Below, one piece after another: positions 34,890 through 43,582 of a DNA stretch of 64,000 nt; within the stretch, counting starts at the first letter, position 1; every line of letters begins with the position of its first letter. The stretch is from JAYPAN01 sp049597955. GTDB lineage: Bacteria; Pseudomonadota; Alphaproteobacteria; RS24. Below the pieces are notes generated by a model that saw only the letters and a program-made list of their open reading frames with translations, was not told where the DNA came from and made no database searches. The stretch covers positions 1-64,000 of the forward strand of contig JBMYND010000010.1 of NCBI GenBank assembly GCA_049597955.1. Reading direction: 5' to 3'. The position numbers and the translations under genes are program-made.

Positions 34890-35180
34890 CTAAAACACCT
34901 GTATACCTAGGACTAACAATAGCGCGCCTATTGATTTATCTTTCATTTGAGATACCAACTTGTCTCTTTCATCTCTCACTATGAGTTCTAACTGGTCCTC
35001 AGAAAGTTCATCTACAGTCAATCCCCGTTTTGCCAACTCAACTTTCGTTTTCTCAATGGCGAGTTCTGTAAGTCGGACTTCCAACTTTTCTTTCATCATT
35101 GAAGGCGAATTGGCCGCAAGAAAATCAAAAATTTTGTTGGGCAAACGTAAAATGTTGGGCTTCTTGATCACTGCTTTCAA
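34890..35180 (-). CDS. Small helical tail-anchored protein, unknown
   Basis: 96 residues, highly charged and helical (KLEVRLTELAIEKTKVELAK, LSEDQLELIVRDERDKLVSQ), with a hydrophobic C-terminal tail (SIGALLLVLGIQVF) that could insert in a membrane. AT-rich like its neighbours. It overlaps the GIY-YIG fusion gene by 4 bases and is followed after 3 bases by a membrane-protein gene. Not recognised. Confidence 0.62.
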   Translation of the reverse strand: MKAVIKKPNILRLPNKIFDFLAANSPSMMKEKLEVRLTELAIEKTKVELAKRGLTVDELSEDQLELIVRDERDKLVSQMKDKSIGALLLVLGIQVF

Positions 35181-36490
35181 TTCACCTCTGAGCCTTTAAA
35201 ATTAGGGTCTAATACCAACTTCCTTACTATAAAATCCGAATATTTTAGTTGTGTCTCAGATAGATGTTTATTCGCGCTTCGTTCAACTAATTCCAATTCC
35301 TCCCGCCTTACATTGCAGCCTTTTGAATTACCATTTCCAAGCAATGCAAACCTACAAACGCTCCTAGCCAGAATAACATTTTCTGCTTTTCTTTCAGGCA
35401 AGTGCATCAAGAAGTTTGCCAAAGTTAAACATGCAGCCCAAAGGCCGCTTCTCGACGCCATCCAAAGGTATTTTCTAAACTCACTGGGAGGGGAGCCTGT
35501 AAAAAATTTTTTTGGAATTTTATTTGGATGGATATCTGGACGGAATTCGTAAAGATTTCCTATTGCCGAAGCTATTGCTAACTGAGCGATGGGGTTTCCA
35601 TCTAGAGCTTCCTTTCTGTAAAAATTCTTGGAAGAACGGTAATTGGAAAGCGGATGCAGCCTTTTGTCGCCTAACCTCTCCTCACATTTGTTTAGCCAAT
35701 GTTCATCTAACTTCCATTTTTTCAATTGGGCGTCGAAGTTTTGAGGAAAAGCGATGTCTTTTTGCGCCTCGAACAAAATTTCCTTAATTGCCATTTTTTC
35801 CAGAGGTAATTTCACATCTTTGAGAGGAGAAGCCCTTTTTGTAGATTCTATCTCTTTGCGAACTTCTTCCGAAAGCTCTGACCATATTTGAACAGCAGTG
35901 GTGCCTGCTGCATCTGCTCCCTTCTTCACCAAACCAGATAAAACGCTTAGACCCGCAGCAGCTCGCGTCAGACTATTTACCTTGCCGGGCGTCAAAAGAA
36001 CTTCAGTATTTTTTTTCAGCCTTTGATCCCTTGTTTCTCTTTGAATTTCAGATTTTCGGGCCATATCAGAATTTGGATTAAGGCTGGCGTATGCTGACAT
36101 GCCCGCAACGGCCATCGCGCCAAGCGGGATCGGCCCTAAATCAAAGACGTCCAAACTACCCCACCAGTCGATAGTTTCGAGAAAAATCTCGCCATCAACT
36201 TTTTGTGTTCCCTCATCAATAATTTGAGCGGCGTCTTCTGCAAAGAATAGCTCTCTTGATTCAGACACCCTTAACTCAGAGAAATGTTCATGCAGGATGA
36301 CTTCGGCGGCTTCGTTATCGTGAACTTCTATAATTCCCACGGCTTCCCAATCCGCATTGCCTTCAAACCCCTCCGGCCCGTAATTTTGTGCCGATAGCTC
36401 GTTCATGCGGCTTTGGACATCCCTATCGGTTCTTCCAATCTTTATAAGATTAGGGAACTCCTTACTTTTTGCGAAATATATCAGTTCCAT
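35177..36490 (-). CDS. GIY-YIG (T5orf172/MUG113-like) domain fused to hydrophobic and Sel1-like regions
   Basis: 437 residues. Residues 1-88 match a T5orf172-type GIY-YIG nuclease fold: ELIYFAKSKEFPNLIKIGRT, R28, EVILHEHFSELRVSESRELFF with His and Glu at plausible catalytic places. Residues 100-140 contain a weak hydrophobic stretch (LGPIPLGAMAVAGMSAYASL); 165-200 another (LTRAAAGLSVLSGLVKKGADA). The C-terminal 150 residues have Sel1-like helices (GNPIAQLAIASAIGN, RKYLWMASRSGLWAACLTLANFL). Base composition is AT-rich: 23 of 60 bases are G/C at 35701-35760. It heads a coupled operon. Role unknown; a defence or mobile-element origin is possible. Confidence 0.68.
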   Translation of the reverse strand: MELIYFAKSKEFPNLIKIGRTDRDVQSRMNELSAQNYGPEGFEGNADWEAVGIIEVHDNEAAEVILHEHFSELRVSESRELFFAEDAAQIIDEGTQKVDGEIFLETIDWWGSLDVFDLGPIPLGAMAVAGMSAYASLNPNSDMARKSEIQRETRDQRLKKNTEVLLTPGKVNSLTRAAAGLSVLSGLVKKGADAAGTTAVQIWSELSEEVRKEIESTKRASPLKDVKLPLEKMAIKEILFEAQKDIAFPQNFDAQLKKWKLDEHWLNKCEERLGDKRLHPLSNYRSSKNFYRKEALDGNPIAQLAIASAIGNLYEFRPDIHPNKIPKKFFTGSPPSEFRKYLWMASRSGLWAACLTLANFLMHLPERKAENVILARSVCRFALLGNGNSKGCNVRREELELVERSANKHLSETQLKYSDFIVRKLVLDPNFKGSEVN

Positions 36491-36682
36491 AAAATAAGTC
36501 TAAACCGAACTTTAATTCGCAGGCAATAGCGCAAGCAGGATAAATCGCGACGGTTTATAAATGGCGATAGCGGCGAAGCGGGCTTTTAACGCTGCGGCAG
36601 GACAGATGCAAAATGGGCTGACAGAAGGCTTGCGCTGTGTCCGTTATATAAATGACAAGAAAGTCAGAGGTGAGGTTAATCC

Positions 36683-37081
36683 ATGAATAAAATCGACATT
36701 CCATGGTGGCTGACTGCCATTATTATCATTGAAATCTTACCGATGTTTTTGGGCCCGTTATTTGCCCTCACCAATCCGCGCTTTATCGGCGGCCCTGACG
36801 CAACCAGCATCGGCTTTGCCGCCCATCTTTACGCGGCCAGAAACATTGCTGTCGGTCTTGCCTTTATCGCCGCATTTATCCTCAAAAACGGGTCAATGTT
36901 ATTCATCTTGATTTTCATCCGATTGCTTACGGATTTGATGGATTTGCCAAATTTCCTGATTTTCGGTCAGGTGGCAAATGAAGCGCGCGCCATTTTTATA
37001 TTCACGGCCTTATATTATTTACCGGCCATCATCGCCTTGCGTTTTTTGTGGCCGCAAATCCGACCGGCGCGACAGCCATGA
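36683..37081 (+). CDS. Four-helix membrane protein, unknown
   Basis: 132 residues with about four hydrophobic helices (WLTAIIIIEILPMFLGPLFAL, AFIAAFIL, LFILIFIRLLTDLMDLPN, FIFTALYYLPAIIALRFL). GAGGTGAGG lies before the ATG. The size and helix pattern resemble DUF4345-type small membrane proteins, but I cannot confirm it. Confidence 0.6.
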   Translation: MNKIDIPWWLTAIIIIEILPMFLGPLFALTNPRFIGGPDATSIGFAAHLYAARNIAVGLAFIAAFILKNGSMLFILIFIRLLTDLMDLPNFLIFGQVANEARAIFIFTALYYLPAIIALRFLWPQIRPARQP

Positions 37082-37118
37082 GAAGATGCGAATAAGCAAT
37101 AGAGTGGGGAAAATAAAT

Positions 37119-37146
37119 TTTACATTTGGGCCTAAGTTTATGTTAT
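37119..37146 (+). promoter_or_regulatory. Candidate sigma-70 promoter for the cold-shock gene
   Basis: TTTACA (37119-37124) and TGTTAT (37141-37146) are separated by 16 bases. Transcription from here would give a leader of about 105 bases, as is usual for csp genes. The leader holds a 7-bp hairpin (arms 37197-37203 and 37208-37214, loop ATAG). Confidence 0.4.
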
Positions 37147-37256
37147 TGGCACAACACCTGTCCTTCGCAATTTACTTCTCTCTGGGCCAGCTAGATTCAG
37201 AAAATAGTTTCTGAGTCTTTTCAGGCGATGAAAATGAGAAACTCGAAGGACATAAA

Positions 37257-37460
37257 ATGATTACCGGAACTGTTAAATGGTTTAACGCGGAAAAAGGCTA
37301 TGGCTTTATTGCCGTTGAAGGACAAGAGGATGTTTTCGTCCATATATCAGCCGCTCAAGCAAGTGGCTTGACCCTGAAGGAAGATATGAAACTGTCTTTC
37401 GAAAAACAAAAAGGAAATAATGGCAAATTTTCGGCAGTTAATCTAGTTGCTGCCATATAG
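37257..37460 (+). CDS. Cold-shock protein, CspA family
   Basis: 67 residues, a single OB-fold cold-shock domain. RNP1 is KGYGFIAV and RNP2 is VFVHIS; the start GTVKWFNAEKG is typical. GAAGGA lies before the ATG. Binds single-stranded RNA/DNA as an RNA chaperone. Confidence 0.95.
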   Translation: MITGTVKWFNAEKGYGFIAVEGQEDVFVHISAAQASGLTLKEDMKLSFEKQKGNNGKFSAVNLVAAI

Positions 37461-37479
37461 CTTTTTGCTGACGTCAACA

Positions 37480-37511
37480 ATGAGGGGGGTCAACGCGTTT
37501 GGCCCCTTTTC
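37480..37511 (+). terminator. Probable terminator after the cold-shock gene
   Basis: A G-rich arm (AGGGGGGTCAA) and TTTGGCCCCT can pair with a small internal loop, around CGCG, followed by TTTT. It lies about 20 bases after the cold-shock stop. Confidence 0.5.
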
Positions 37512-37539
37512 TTGCCGGGCAGCCAAATGGTCGACCTAT

Positions 37540-37567
37540 AAAATTGGCATATCAAAATTGGCATATC
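37540..37567. repeat. 14-bp tandem repeat x2 (AAAATTGGCATATC)
   Basis: Two perfect adjacent copies of a 14-base unit in the noncoding space between the cold-shock gene and tRNA-Val. A differently built 14-bp array lies about 240 bases further on. Confidence 0.85.
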
Positions 37568-37685
37568 AATGTCACGCGCGCTTCGGGAAAGACGCAAAGC
37601 CGGATGGCCCGTCGGCCACACGCGCGTCACAATGAGGCGGCTATTATTCTGAATTGGCGGAAGCCGCCGCCATTATCGCAGCCGC

Positions 37686-37760
37686 TGGTGGGCGATACTG
37701 GGATTGAACCAGTGACCCCTACCATGTCAAGGTAGTGCTCTCCCGCTGAGCTAATCGCCC
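37686..37760 (-). tRNA. tRNA-Val (anticodon GAC)
   Basis: On the minus strand the 75-base sequence folds as a full cloverleaf. The acceptor GGGCGAT pairs with ATCGCCC, the D stem is GCTC/GAGC, the anticodon stem CTACC/GGTAG encloses TTGACAT (anticodon GAC), and the T stem ACTGG/CCAGT holds TTCAATC. The CCA end is encoded. The variable region is short (GGGTC). Confidence 0.95.
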
Positions 37761-37805
37761 CTGCCAGTCGGCAAGAAGGCTGTCTTATCGCAAAACGACC
37801 GACCT

Positions 37806-37857
37806 GCCAAGACCAATACGCCAAGACCAATACGCCAAGACCAATTCGCCAAGACCC
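37806..37857. repeat. 14-bp tandem repeat x3.7 (GCCAAGACCAATAC)
   Basis: Copies at 37806-37819, 37820-37833, 37834-37847 (one base differs) and a partial copy to 37857. Lies between the tRNA-Val 5' end and the nitronate monooxygenase stop. Confidence 0.9.
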
Positions 37858-37858
37858 G

Positions 37859-39004
37859 TCACATATTGACCGCGGCGGCCAGTTTTTCATAAGCGCCGAT
37901 AAAGTCTTCCTTGAATTGCTGCACCACCTGACCGGCTGACAGCGTTTCTGTCATCAGGCCGACGCCTTGACCGACCCAATATGTTGCCAATTGCCGCGCG
38001 CCTTCATGGCCGCTTTGTGACAGCTTGTCGATACGCCCGAGCGGCGGCTCGCTGACCATGCCTTGCAAGGGCATGGGCAAAGGCTCCGGCGCACCCTCGC
38101 TCTCCCAGGCTTGCGTCCACGGGCTGCTCAATTGGCGCGAATGTTTGCCGGTGCGCGCGCGCGAGCGCACCGTATCGCGCGAGGAGGCGGCCAGCATTTT
38201 TTCTTTCACCACCGGATTGGTTTCAGCCTCATTTGTGGTCAACCATACCGAGCCGCACCAAGCCCCCGCCGCGCCCATGCTCATGGCAGCGGCCATTTGT
38301 GTGCCGGTGGTAATGCCACCAGCCGCCAATACCGGCACATTGACATTCATATTGTCAAAGGCGCGGCAGATTTCCGGCACCAGAACCATGGTCGAAACAT
38401 CGCCGCAATGCCCGCCAGCTTCGCCGCCGGCAGCAATCACCACATCGACACCGGCCGAGACCTGCGCCATAGCATGTTCCTTTGTGCCGACCAGCGCGCC
38501 GACTTTCACGCCATGACGGGCGGCCATATCTTTCATGCTTTGCGGCGGCACACCCAGCGCATTGACGATAATTGCGATTGGATGTTGAAAGGCGACTTCC
38601 ATTGCCTGCAAAGCGCCTTCCTCCTGCAAATTATCAGCAAATGTGCTGCTGCTCAGACCTTCTTGCGCGCCTTGCGGCGCCGGTTCAATATCATATTCAG
38701 CCAGCAGATTATTGACGAAATCACGATGCGCTTGCGGAATTTTTGCCGCCATGCTCGCCGCCGCCACGCGCTCGCCCTTGCCCTCAAATTTATTCGGCAC
38801 TATCAGGTCAACCCCATAAGGCTTGCCGTCAATATGGGCGTCAATCCATTCCAGCTCTTCCTTCAACCGCTTTGGCGATAAATTCACCGCGCCAAACACA
38901 CCCATGCCACCCGCCTTTGACACGGCCACCACCACATCGCGGCAATGGGTAAAAGCGACCAGCGGAAACTCTATGTTGAACATGTCACAAATTGTCGATT
39001 GCAT
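37859..39004 (-). CDS. Nitronate monooxygenase family flavoprotein
   Basis: 381 residues; GGGAGGCAAAC before the ATG. An FMN TIM barrel of the NMO/2-nitropropane dioxygenase type: FNIEFPLVAFTHCRDV..., GGMGVFGAVN, DVVIAAGGEAGGHCGD with the conserved His, and VLAAGGITTGTQMAAAMSMGAAGAWCGS quoted in parts. These enzymes oxidise toxic alkyl nitronates or propionate-3-nitronate. The C-terminal 80 residues are longer than the minimal core. It runs divergently from the N-formylglutamate amidohydrolase gene. Confidence 0.88.
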   Translation of the reverse strand: MQSTICDMFNIEFPLVAFTHCRDVVVAVSKAGGMGVFGAVNLSPKRLKEELEWIDAHIDGKPYGVDLIVPNKFEGKGERVAAASMAAKIPQAHRDFVNNLLAEYDIEPAPQGAQEGLSSSTFADNLQEEGALQAMEVAFQHPIAIIVNALGVPPQSMKDMAARHGVKVGALVGTKEHAMAQVSAGVDVVIAAGGEAGGHCGDVSTMVLVPEICRAFDNMNVNVPVLAAGGITTGTQMAAAMSMGAAGAWCGSVWLTTNEAETNPVVKEKMLAASSRDTVRSRARTGKHSRQLSSPWTQAWESEGAPEPLPMPLQGMVSEPPLGRIDKLSQSGHEGARQLATYWVGQGVGLMTETLSAGQVVQQFKEDFIGAYEKLAAAVNM

Positions 39005-39142
39005 GTTTGCCTCCCTCTCCCTATGGCAAATAGTTTAGCAGAGCCTTTCGGCCTGACAATAAGCGCCGGTCATTAAATTCGCCAATGTCGCAGTGATAAA
39101 ATCACCATATATTCGCGCGCCACGCTGTGTTAAACTTGCCCC

Positions 39143-40063
39143 ATGAGTGCGGACAAGCCCCAGCCCTATCGCGAAATATCGCCTGCCCCGTCAGTGACGG
39201 CCTTGCCGGTTTTGGTGACATCGCCGCATAGCGGGGCGTTTTATCCGGCTGATTTTCTGGCCGCCGCCCATTTGGATGACCATGCGATACGCCAATCTGA
39301 AGACATGTATGTTGGCGACTTGTTTTGCGAGGCGGCAAGCAAGGGTGTGCGGATGCTTGAGGCGGTTTATCCGCGCGCCTATGTTGATTTGAATCGCGGC
39401 GCTTATGAATTGGAGCCGGCTTTGTTTGACGGGCAATTGCCCGCCCATGTTGACAGCAAATCACCGCGCGCCGGTTCCGGCCTTGGCACCGTGCCGCGTC
39501 TGGTGGCGGAAAATAAACCGATTTACAATCGCAAGCTGCAATATGCCGAAGCCGAAAGACGCATTGAAACCATTTATCAGCCATTCCACCGGCGGCTGGC
39601 TGAATTGCTGGACAATATGCATGACGCATATGGCATGGCGGTGCTGCTGGATGCCCATTCCATGCCCTCGCAAGCGGCGCGAAGCACCCATCACCTGCCG
39701 GCCAGCGATGCGCCGGAAATTGATTTTGTGCTGGGCAATCGGCACGGGCGCAGTTGCCATGCCGGGCTGACCAATTGGCTGCGCGATTTTCTGACCTCGC
39801 ATGGCTATCGTGTTGCGCTCAACAAACCCTATGCGGGCGGCTTTATTACCGAGCATTATGGCCGCCCGGCCAAAGGCTTCCATGCGCTGCAAATCGAGAT
39901 TAATCGCGCCATTTATATGGATGAAAAAGCCTATCGCAAACATGAGGGCTTTGAGCGTTTGCGCGCCTTGTTCGGCCTTATGCTGAACGAGATTGCCGAT
40001 AATCTGCCGGCCCTGCCAACCCCGTCACAATCGCCTGATAATGGCCGCTCTGCCGCCGAATAA
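39143..40063 (+). CDS. N-formylglutamate amidohydrolase family protein
   Basis: 306 residues. Motifs VLVTSPHSGAFYP, RAYVDLNRGAYELEP, LLDAHSMPS and HALQIEINRAIYMDE are those of HutG/N-formylglutamate deformylase. The metal-binding His and Asp/Glu lie in these blocks. The ribosome site is weak. It is followed after 18 bases by a histidinol-phosphatase gene, an arrangement familiar in alphaproteobacteria. It may act on N-formylglutamate or a related N-formyl amino acid. Confidence 0.88.
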   Translation: MSADKPQPYREISPAPSVTALPVLVTSPHSGAFYPADFLAAAHLDDHAIRQSEDMYVGDLFCEAASKGVRMLEAVYPRAYVDLNRGAYELEPALFDGQLPAHVDSKSPRAGSGLGTVPRLVAENKPIYNRKLQYAEAERRIETIYQPFHRRLAELLDNMHDAYGMAVLLDAHSMPSQAARSTHHLPASDAPEIDFVLGNRHGRSCHAGLTNWLRDFLTSHGYRVALNKPYAGGFITEHYGRPAKGFHALQIEINRAIYMDEKAYRKHEGFERLRALFGLMLNEIADNLPALPTPSQSPDNGRSAAE

Positions 40064-40081
40064 ACGGATGACGCGCCGAAA

Positions 40082-40882
40082 ATGAGCCAGCAAACCATAA
40101 ATTTGCCCGCGCTGCTCGCCCTTGCCCATCAAATGGCCGATGCCGCAGCGCAAGAAACCTTGCCCCTGTTCCGGCAAGCGCCGCAAGTGGACAATAAGCA
40201 CAATGACGGTTTCGACCCGGTGACCGAAGCCGACCGCAATGCCGAAAAAGCAATTCGGCAAGTGATTGAACAAAACTGTCCCGAACATGCCATTCTTGGT
40301 GAGGAATATGGCGCCAAAGCCGGCAATGCCCTGCAATGGGTGTTGGATCCGATTGACGGCACACGCGCCTTTATTTCCGGCGCGCCAAGCTGGGGAACGC
40401 TGATTGCGCTAAATCATGACAATGCGCCCTTATTGGGCCTTATGGACCAGCCTTTTACCGGCGAGCGTTATTCAGCCGCCACCGGATATGGGGCTTTTCT
40501 GCGCAAGGATGGCGCCGCGACACGGCTTTCAAGCCGCGCCTGTGCCGAATTGCAAGACGCCATTATGGCCACCACAACGCCCGATTTATTTGCAGACGCG
40601 CAAGGCGCGAAAATCTGGCAGGCTGTCAGGCAGGCCGTCAGACTGACCCGCTATGGCGGCGATTGCTATAATTATGCGCTGCTGGCCGCCGGTCATATTG
40701 ACATTGTTTTTGAACAGGGCTTGCAGGCTTATGACATTCAGGCCTTGGTGCCGATTATCCGCGAGGCTGGCGGCGTGGTGACCGATTGGCAGGGCGGCGA
40801 CCCGATGCAGGGTGGCCAAATTATCGCCTGCGGCGACGCCCGCCTGCATGAAAAAGCCCTGGCGCTGATTGGCACAATATAA
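40082..40882 (+). CDS. hisN: Histidinol-phosphatase, inositol-monophosphatase type (HisN)
   Basis: 266 residues. The metal site is seen as GEE at 73-75 and DPIDGT at 89-94, with WGTLIAL and the C-terminal YGGDCYNYALLAAGHIDIVFE (quoted in part) and AYDIQALVPI. The sequence GTRAFISG-P-WGTLIAL is typical of HisN rather than SuhB or CysQ. It removes phosphate from L-histidinol phosphate. Neighbour of N-formylglutamate amidohydrolase; convergent with the hydrolase gene, 2 bases apart. Confidence 0.85.
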   Translation: MSQQTINLPALLALAHQMADAAAQETLPLFRQAPQVDNKHNDGFDPVTEADRNAEKAIRQVIEQNCPEHAILGEEYGAKAGNALQWVLDPIDGTRAFISGAPSWGTLIALNHDNAPLLGLMDQPFTGERYSAATGYGAFLRKDGAATRLSSRACAELQDAIMATTTPDLFADAQGAKIWQAVRQAVRLTRYGGDCYNYALLAAGHIDIVFEQGLQAYDIQALVPIIREAGGVVTDWQGGDPMQGGQIIACGDARLHEKALALIGTI

Positions 40883-40884
40883 TT

Positions 40885-41865
40885 TTAATCCGGCCTGTGG
40901 CGCTCGAAAAATGCCAGCACATCATCAAGAAAGGCTTGGCGTATCGCATCGGTCTCCATCATGATTTCATGCATGGCATTGCGGTAGAACCGTCCCTCGC
41001 CATGCGGCAAATGCGACAGCGCAAGCTCATGCGCCCCATTATCGACCAGCTTTTCATGCTCGGCTGTGCCGATAAAGACCGGTGTTTTAATAGAGCGCAA
41101 AAAAGCCGGTTTTTGCGAGGCAGCCATTTTGGCAAAAGCTGTGCGCGACCAGCCAAGCGAACGTCCATTGACCTGCAAACGTTCATCGGTCAGGCATAAT
41201 TCCTCGCAGCGCTCATAGCGCGCCGCATCAGAAGTGACATTATTGCGCGGCGGATTTTCCGGCGTGCGCGAGGGCGGGTCCATGGAATTCCAATTATCAC
41301 CGCCTTTAACGGCAATAAGCGGCGGCATGACAACCGCCCGAATAAAATTGAGCAAGGGCGGCAAGGCCACGCCCAGCATGGGCGCTGATTGCGCCAGCGC
41401 CGACAGCCAGTCGGCATGGCGCTGCACCATGCGCAAAGATATTTGCCCGCCCATACTGTGCGCCAGCCCGAAATAAGGCGGCGGACAATGCCCGCGCACC
41501 AGCCGGTCAAACCGGTCTTCCATATCTTCTATATTCTGGTCGAAATCACTCAAATGCAGCCGTGTCGGCTCCTTGCTATTGCCTTCCGACAAGCCATGGC
41601 CACGCCATTCCAGCGCCGCCACGCAATAGCCGCGCGCGGTTAAATCAGCAATGGTTTCAAAATATTTTTCGATAAATTCCGAATAGCCGGTCATCAGCAC
41701 AATCGTGCCTTTCGCTGGCGCATCGGGCGAAAACACCGCATTGCGCAGCAATTTGCCATCGCGGGCGCGGATGTAACCGGCCTGGCCTCGGGCGGGAACC
41801 GGATTGCCCTTAATTTCGACAAGTTCGGCGGCGGCGTCCCAATTGATTGATTTTTCTTGGCTCAT
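40885..41865 (-). CDS. Alpha/beta hydrolase, lysophospholipase/monoacylglycerol-lipase type
   Basis: 326 residues; AGGGAGTTAAAA before the ATG. Fold motifs: TIVLMTGYSEFIEKY, ALEWRGHGLSEG, FGLAHSMGGQISLRM (Ser nucleophile), FIGTAEHEKLVDN (Asp/Glu region) and NAMHEIMMETD (His). This pattern fits PldB-like lysophospholipase L2 or monoglyceride lipase. There is no signal peptide, so it acts in the cytoplasm or at the inner membrane. Confidence 0.85.
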   Translation of the reverse strand: MSQEKSINWDAAAELVEIKGNPVPARGQAGYIRARDGKLLRNAVFSPDAPAKGTIVLMTGYSEFIEKYFETIADLTARGYCVAALEWRGHGLSEGNSKEPTRLHLSDFDQNIEDMEDRFDRLVRGHCPPPYFGLAHSMGGQISLRMVQRHADWLSALAQSAPMLGVALPPLLNFIRAVVMPPLIAVKGGDNWNSMDPPSRTPENPPRNNVTSDAARYERCEELCLTDERLQVNGRSLGWSRTAFAKMAASQKPAFLRSIKTPVFIGTAEHEKLVDNGAHELALSHLPHGEGRFYRNAMHEIMMETDAIRQAFLDDVLAFFERHRPD

Positions 41866-41956
41866 TTTTAACTCCCTGTTGGTGCCGCGACATTATCAGC
41901 CTGCTGCGCAATAGAAAAGCCGGATGTTGCCGCGCTTTGTCGATTCTGGCCTTTTG

Positions 41957-41984
41957 ACAATCTTGGCGTGTTCACAATCTTGGC
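41957..41984. promoter_or_regulatory. Repeated ACAATCTTGGC in a divergent intergenic region
   Basis: The 11-base word occurs at 41957-41967 and 41974-41984, 17 bases apart (under two helical turns), with TTGACA overlapping the first copy. It lies between the divergent hydrolase and NSS transporter genes. It could be an operator or a promoter duplication. Weak evidence. Confidence 0.3.
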
Positions 41985-42052
41985 AATGCGCGCCAAATCT
42001 GCAATTGTGTCGGAAGTTTTGAGGCCAGTGGATTTGAATCGAGGGGCAGCCC

Positions 42053-43417
42053 ATGTCGGAATTTGCATTGAATAAAACCCATTGGACAAGCCGGGCTGGT
42101 TTTATTTTGGCCTGTATTGGCGCGGCGGTCGGGCTGGGCAATATTTGGAAATTTCCCTATATGACCGGCACCCAAGGCGGCGGCGCTTTTGTGCTGATAT
42201 ATTTGGCCAGTATTTTTGCCATTGCCGTGCCAATTGCGGCGGCGGAGCTGATGGTCGGGCGCGGCGGGCAATCCGATGCGGTCAGCTCAGTGCGGCGTCT
42301 GGCGGCTGAAAGCGACCGCCCGCACTATCTCGGTGCGATTGGCGCGATTGGTGTTTTGGGCAGTTTTATCCTGCTTACTTTTTATGCGGTGATTGCCGGA
42401 TGGGTATCCGCCTATTTTCTGAAATCGCTTGGCGGTCAATTGCACACGCTCACCGCCGACAGTTCCGGCACACTATTTGACGGCCTGTTGGCTTCATCCG
42501 GCCAGATGATTTTTCACCAGATATTATTTCTCGCCTTGCTTGGGGCGATTGTCCAACGCGACCTTTATACCGGCCTTGAGCGCGCCAATCTGATTTTGAT
42601 GCCGGCGCTGATCATCATGCTGGCAGCGATTGCGCTTTATGGCGTGATTGCCGGCGATATTATGCGCACTTTGGCCTTTTTGTTCACGCCGGATTTCAGC
42701 AAAATCACACCGGAAACCGTGCAGGCAGCGATTGGTCATGGTTTCTTTTCCGTCGGGGTTGGCGCGGCCATGCTGGTCACTTATGGCGGCTATCTCGACA
42801 AAACAATCGATTTGGGCAAAACCGCCATTATTATCGGCCTGGCCGATACGGCCATTGCGCTTTTGGCAGGCATTGGCATTTTTGCCATTGTTTTCGGCCA
42901 AGGGCTGGATCCGGCAGCTGGGCCGGGGCTGATTTTCATCACCCTGCCTGTCGCCTTTGCCCAAGTGCCGGGCGGCCTTGTGCTTGCACCGCTGTTTTTC
43001 CTGCTGGTCTATTTTGCCGCGCTCACTTCCGGCCTGTCGCTGCTGGAAGTGACCACGCGCTGGGCAGAAAACCGATTTGGCCTGACCCGCCCGAAAGCAC
43101 TCGCCCTTATGTTGACCACCACTTTTCTGGTTGGGCTGGCGACGGTGTTTTCGTTCAATATCTGGGCCGATATCCGGCTTGCCGATAGCGGTGTTTTGGC
43201 CGACAAAACCCTGTTTGACGTGAAAGATTATCTCGCAACCGCCTATGTCATGCCGATTGGTGGGCTGGGCATTGTCGCCTTTGCTGCTTGGGCTTTGCCG
43301 GCCGACCGGGCGCGGCAGGTTTTCGGCAATTACGGCCTGCTTTTCACCCTGTGGCTGTATCTGGCACGCTATCTGGCACCGATTGGCATAATCTGGATGT
43401 TTTGGGAAAATCTGTAA
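42053..43417 (+). CDS. Sodium-dependent transporter, NSS/SNF family
   Basis: 454 residues, about 11-12 membrane helices. TM1 contains the substrate and sodium site GAAVGLGNIWKFPYMTGTQGGGAF (quoted in part as GLGNIWKFPY) and LAELMVGRGGQ-like AAELMVGRGGQSD. YAVIAGW at TM3 and FSVGVGAAMLVTYG at TM6 match NSS. Members such as LeuT import amino acids. GAGGGGCAGCCC precedes the ATG. A short palindrome follows its stop. Confidence 0.92.
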   Translation: MSEFALNKTHWTSRAGFILACIGAAVGLGNIWKFPYMTGTQGGGAFVLIYLASIFAIAVPIAAAELMVGRGGQSDAVSSVRRLAAESDRPHYLGAIGAIGVLGSFILLTFYAVIAGWVSAYFLKSLGGQLHTLTADSSGTLFDGLLASSGQMIFHQILFLALLGAIVQRDLYTGLERANLILMPALIIMLAAIALYGVIAGDIMRTLAFLFTPDFSKITPETVQAAIGHGFFSVGVGAAMLVTYGGYLDKTIDLGKTAIIIGLADTAIALLAGIGIFAIVFGQGLDPAAGPGLIFITLPVAFAQVPGGLVLAPLFFLLVYFAALTSGLSLLEVTTRWAENRFGLTRPKALALMLTTTFLVGLATVFSFNIWADIRLADSGVLADKTLFDVKDYLATAYVMPIGGLGIVAFAAWALPADRARQVFGNYGLLFTLWLYLARYLAPIGIIWMFWENL

Positions 43418-43421
43418 AACC

Positions 43422-43440
43422 GCAGCGCGCGCTGCTATTT
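43422..43440 (+). terminator. Possible terminator after the NSS transporter
   Basis: GCAGCGCGCGCTGC is a self-complementary 14-mer directly after the stop, followed by TATTT. A small stem-loop terminator is possible, though the loop would be tight. Confidence 0.35.
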
Positions 43441-43582
43441 CACGCCGCCAATAGATATTTTTTCAAAAAACGTCAAAAAAAATGACGGGTAGGGATTTTT
43501 TTCTAAATTTCAAGCCCTGTAAACGCCGTTAACCGCCTCCTATCTCCACTGTGTCGGCGGCAATGGGGCCGCAGGCAAACCG

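Noticed and set aside
37686..37760. tRNA-Val as an integration site for the integrase-like gene
   Set aside because: The tRNA lies more than 6 kb from the integrase-like gene, no repeat of its 3' end was noticed, and the integrase relative lacks its catalytic Tyr.
37806..37857. Short repeats that could suggest a CRISPR array
   Set aside because: The 14-bp units are directly adjacent with no spacers, and no cas genes are present in the window.
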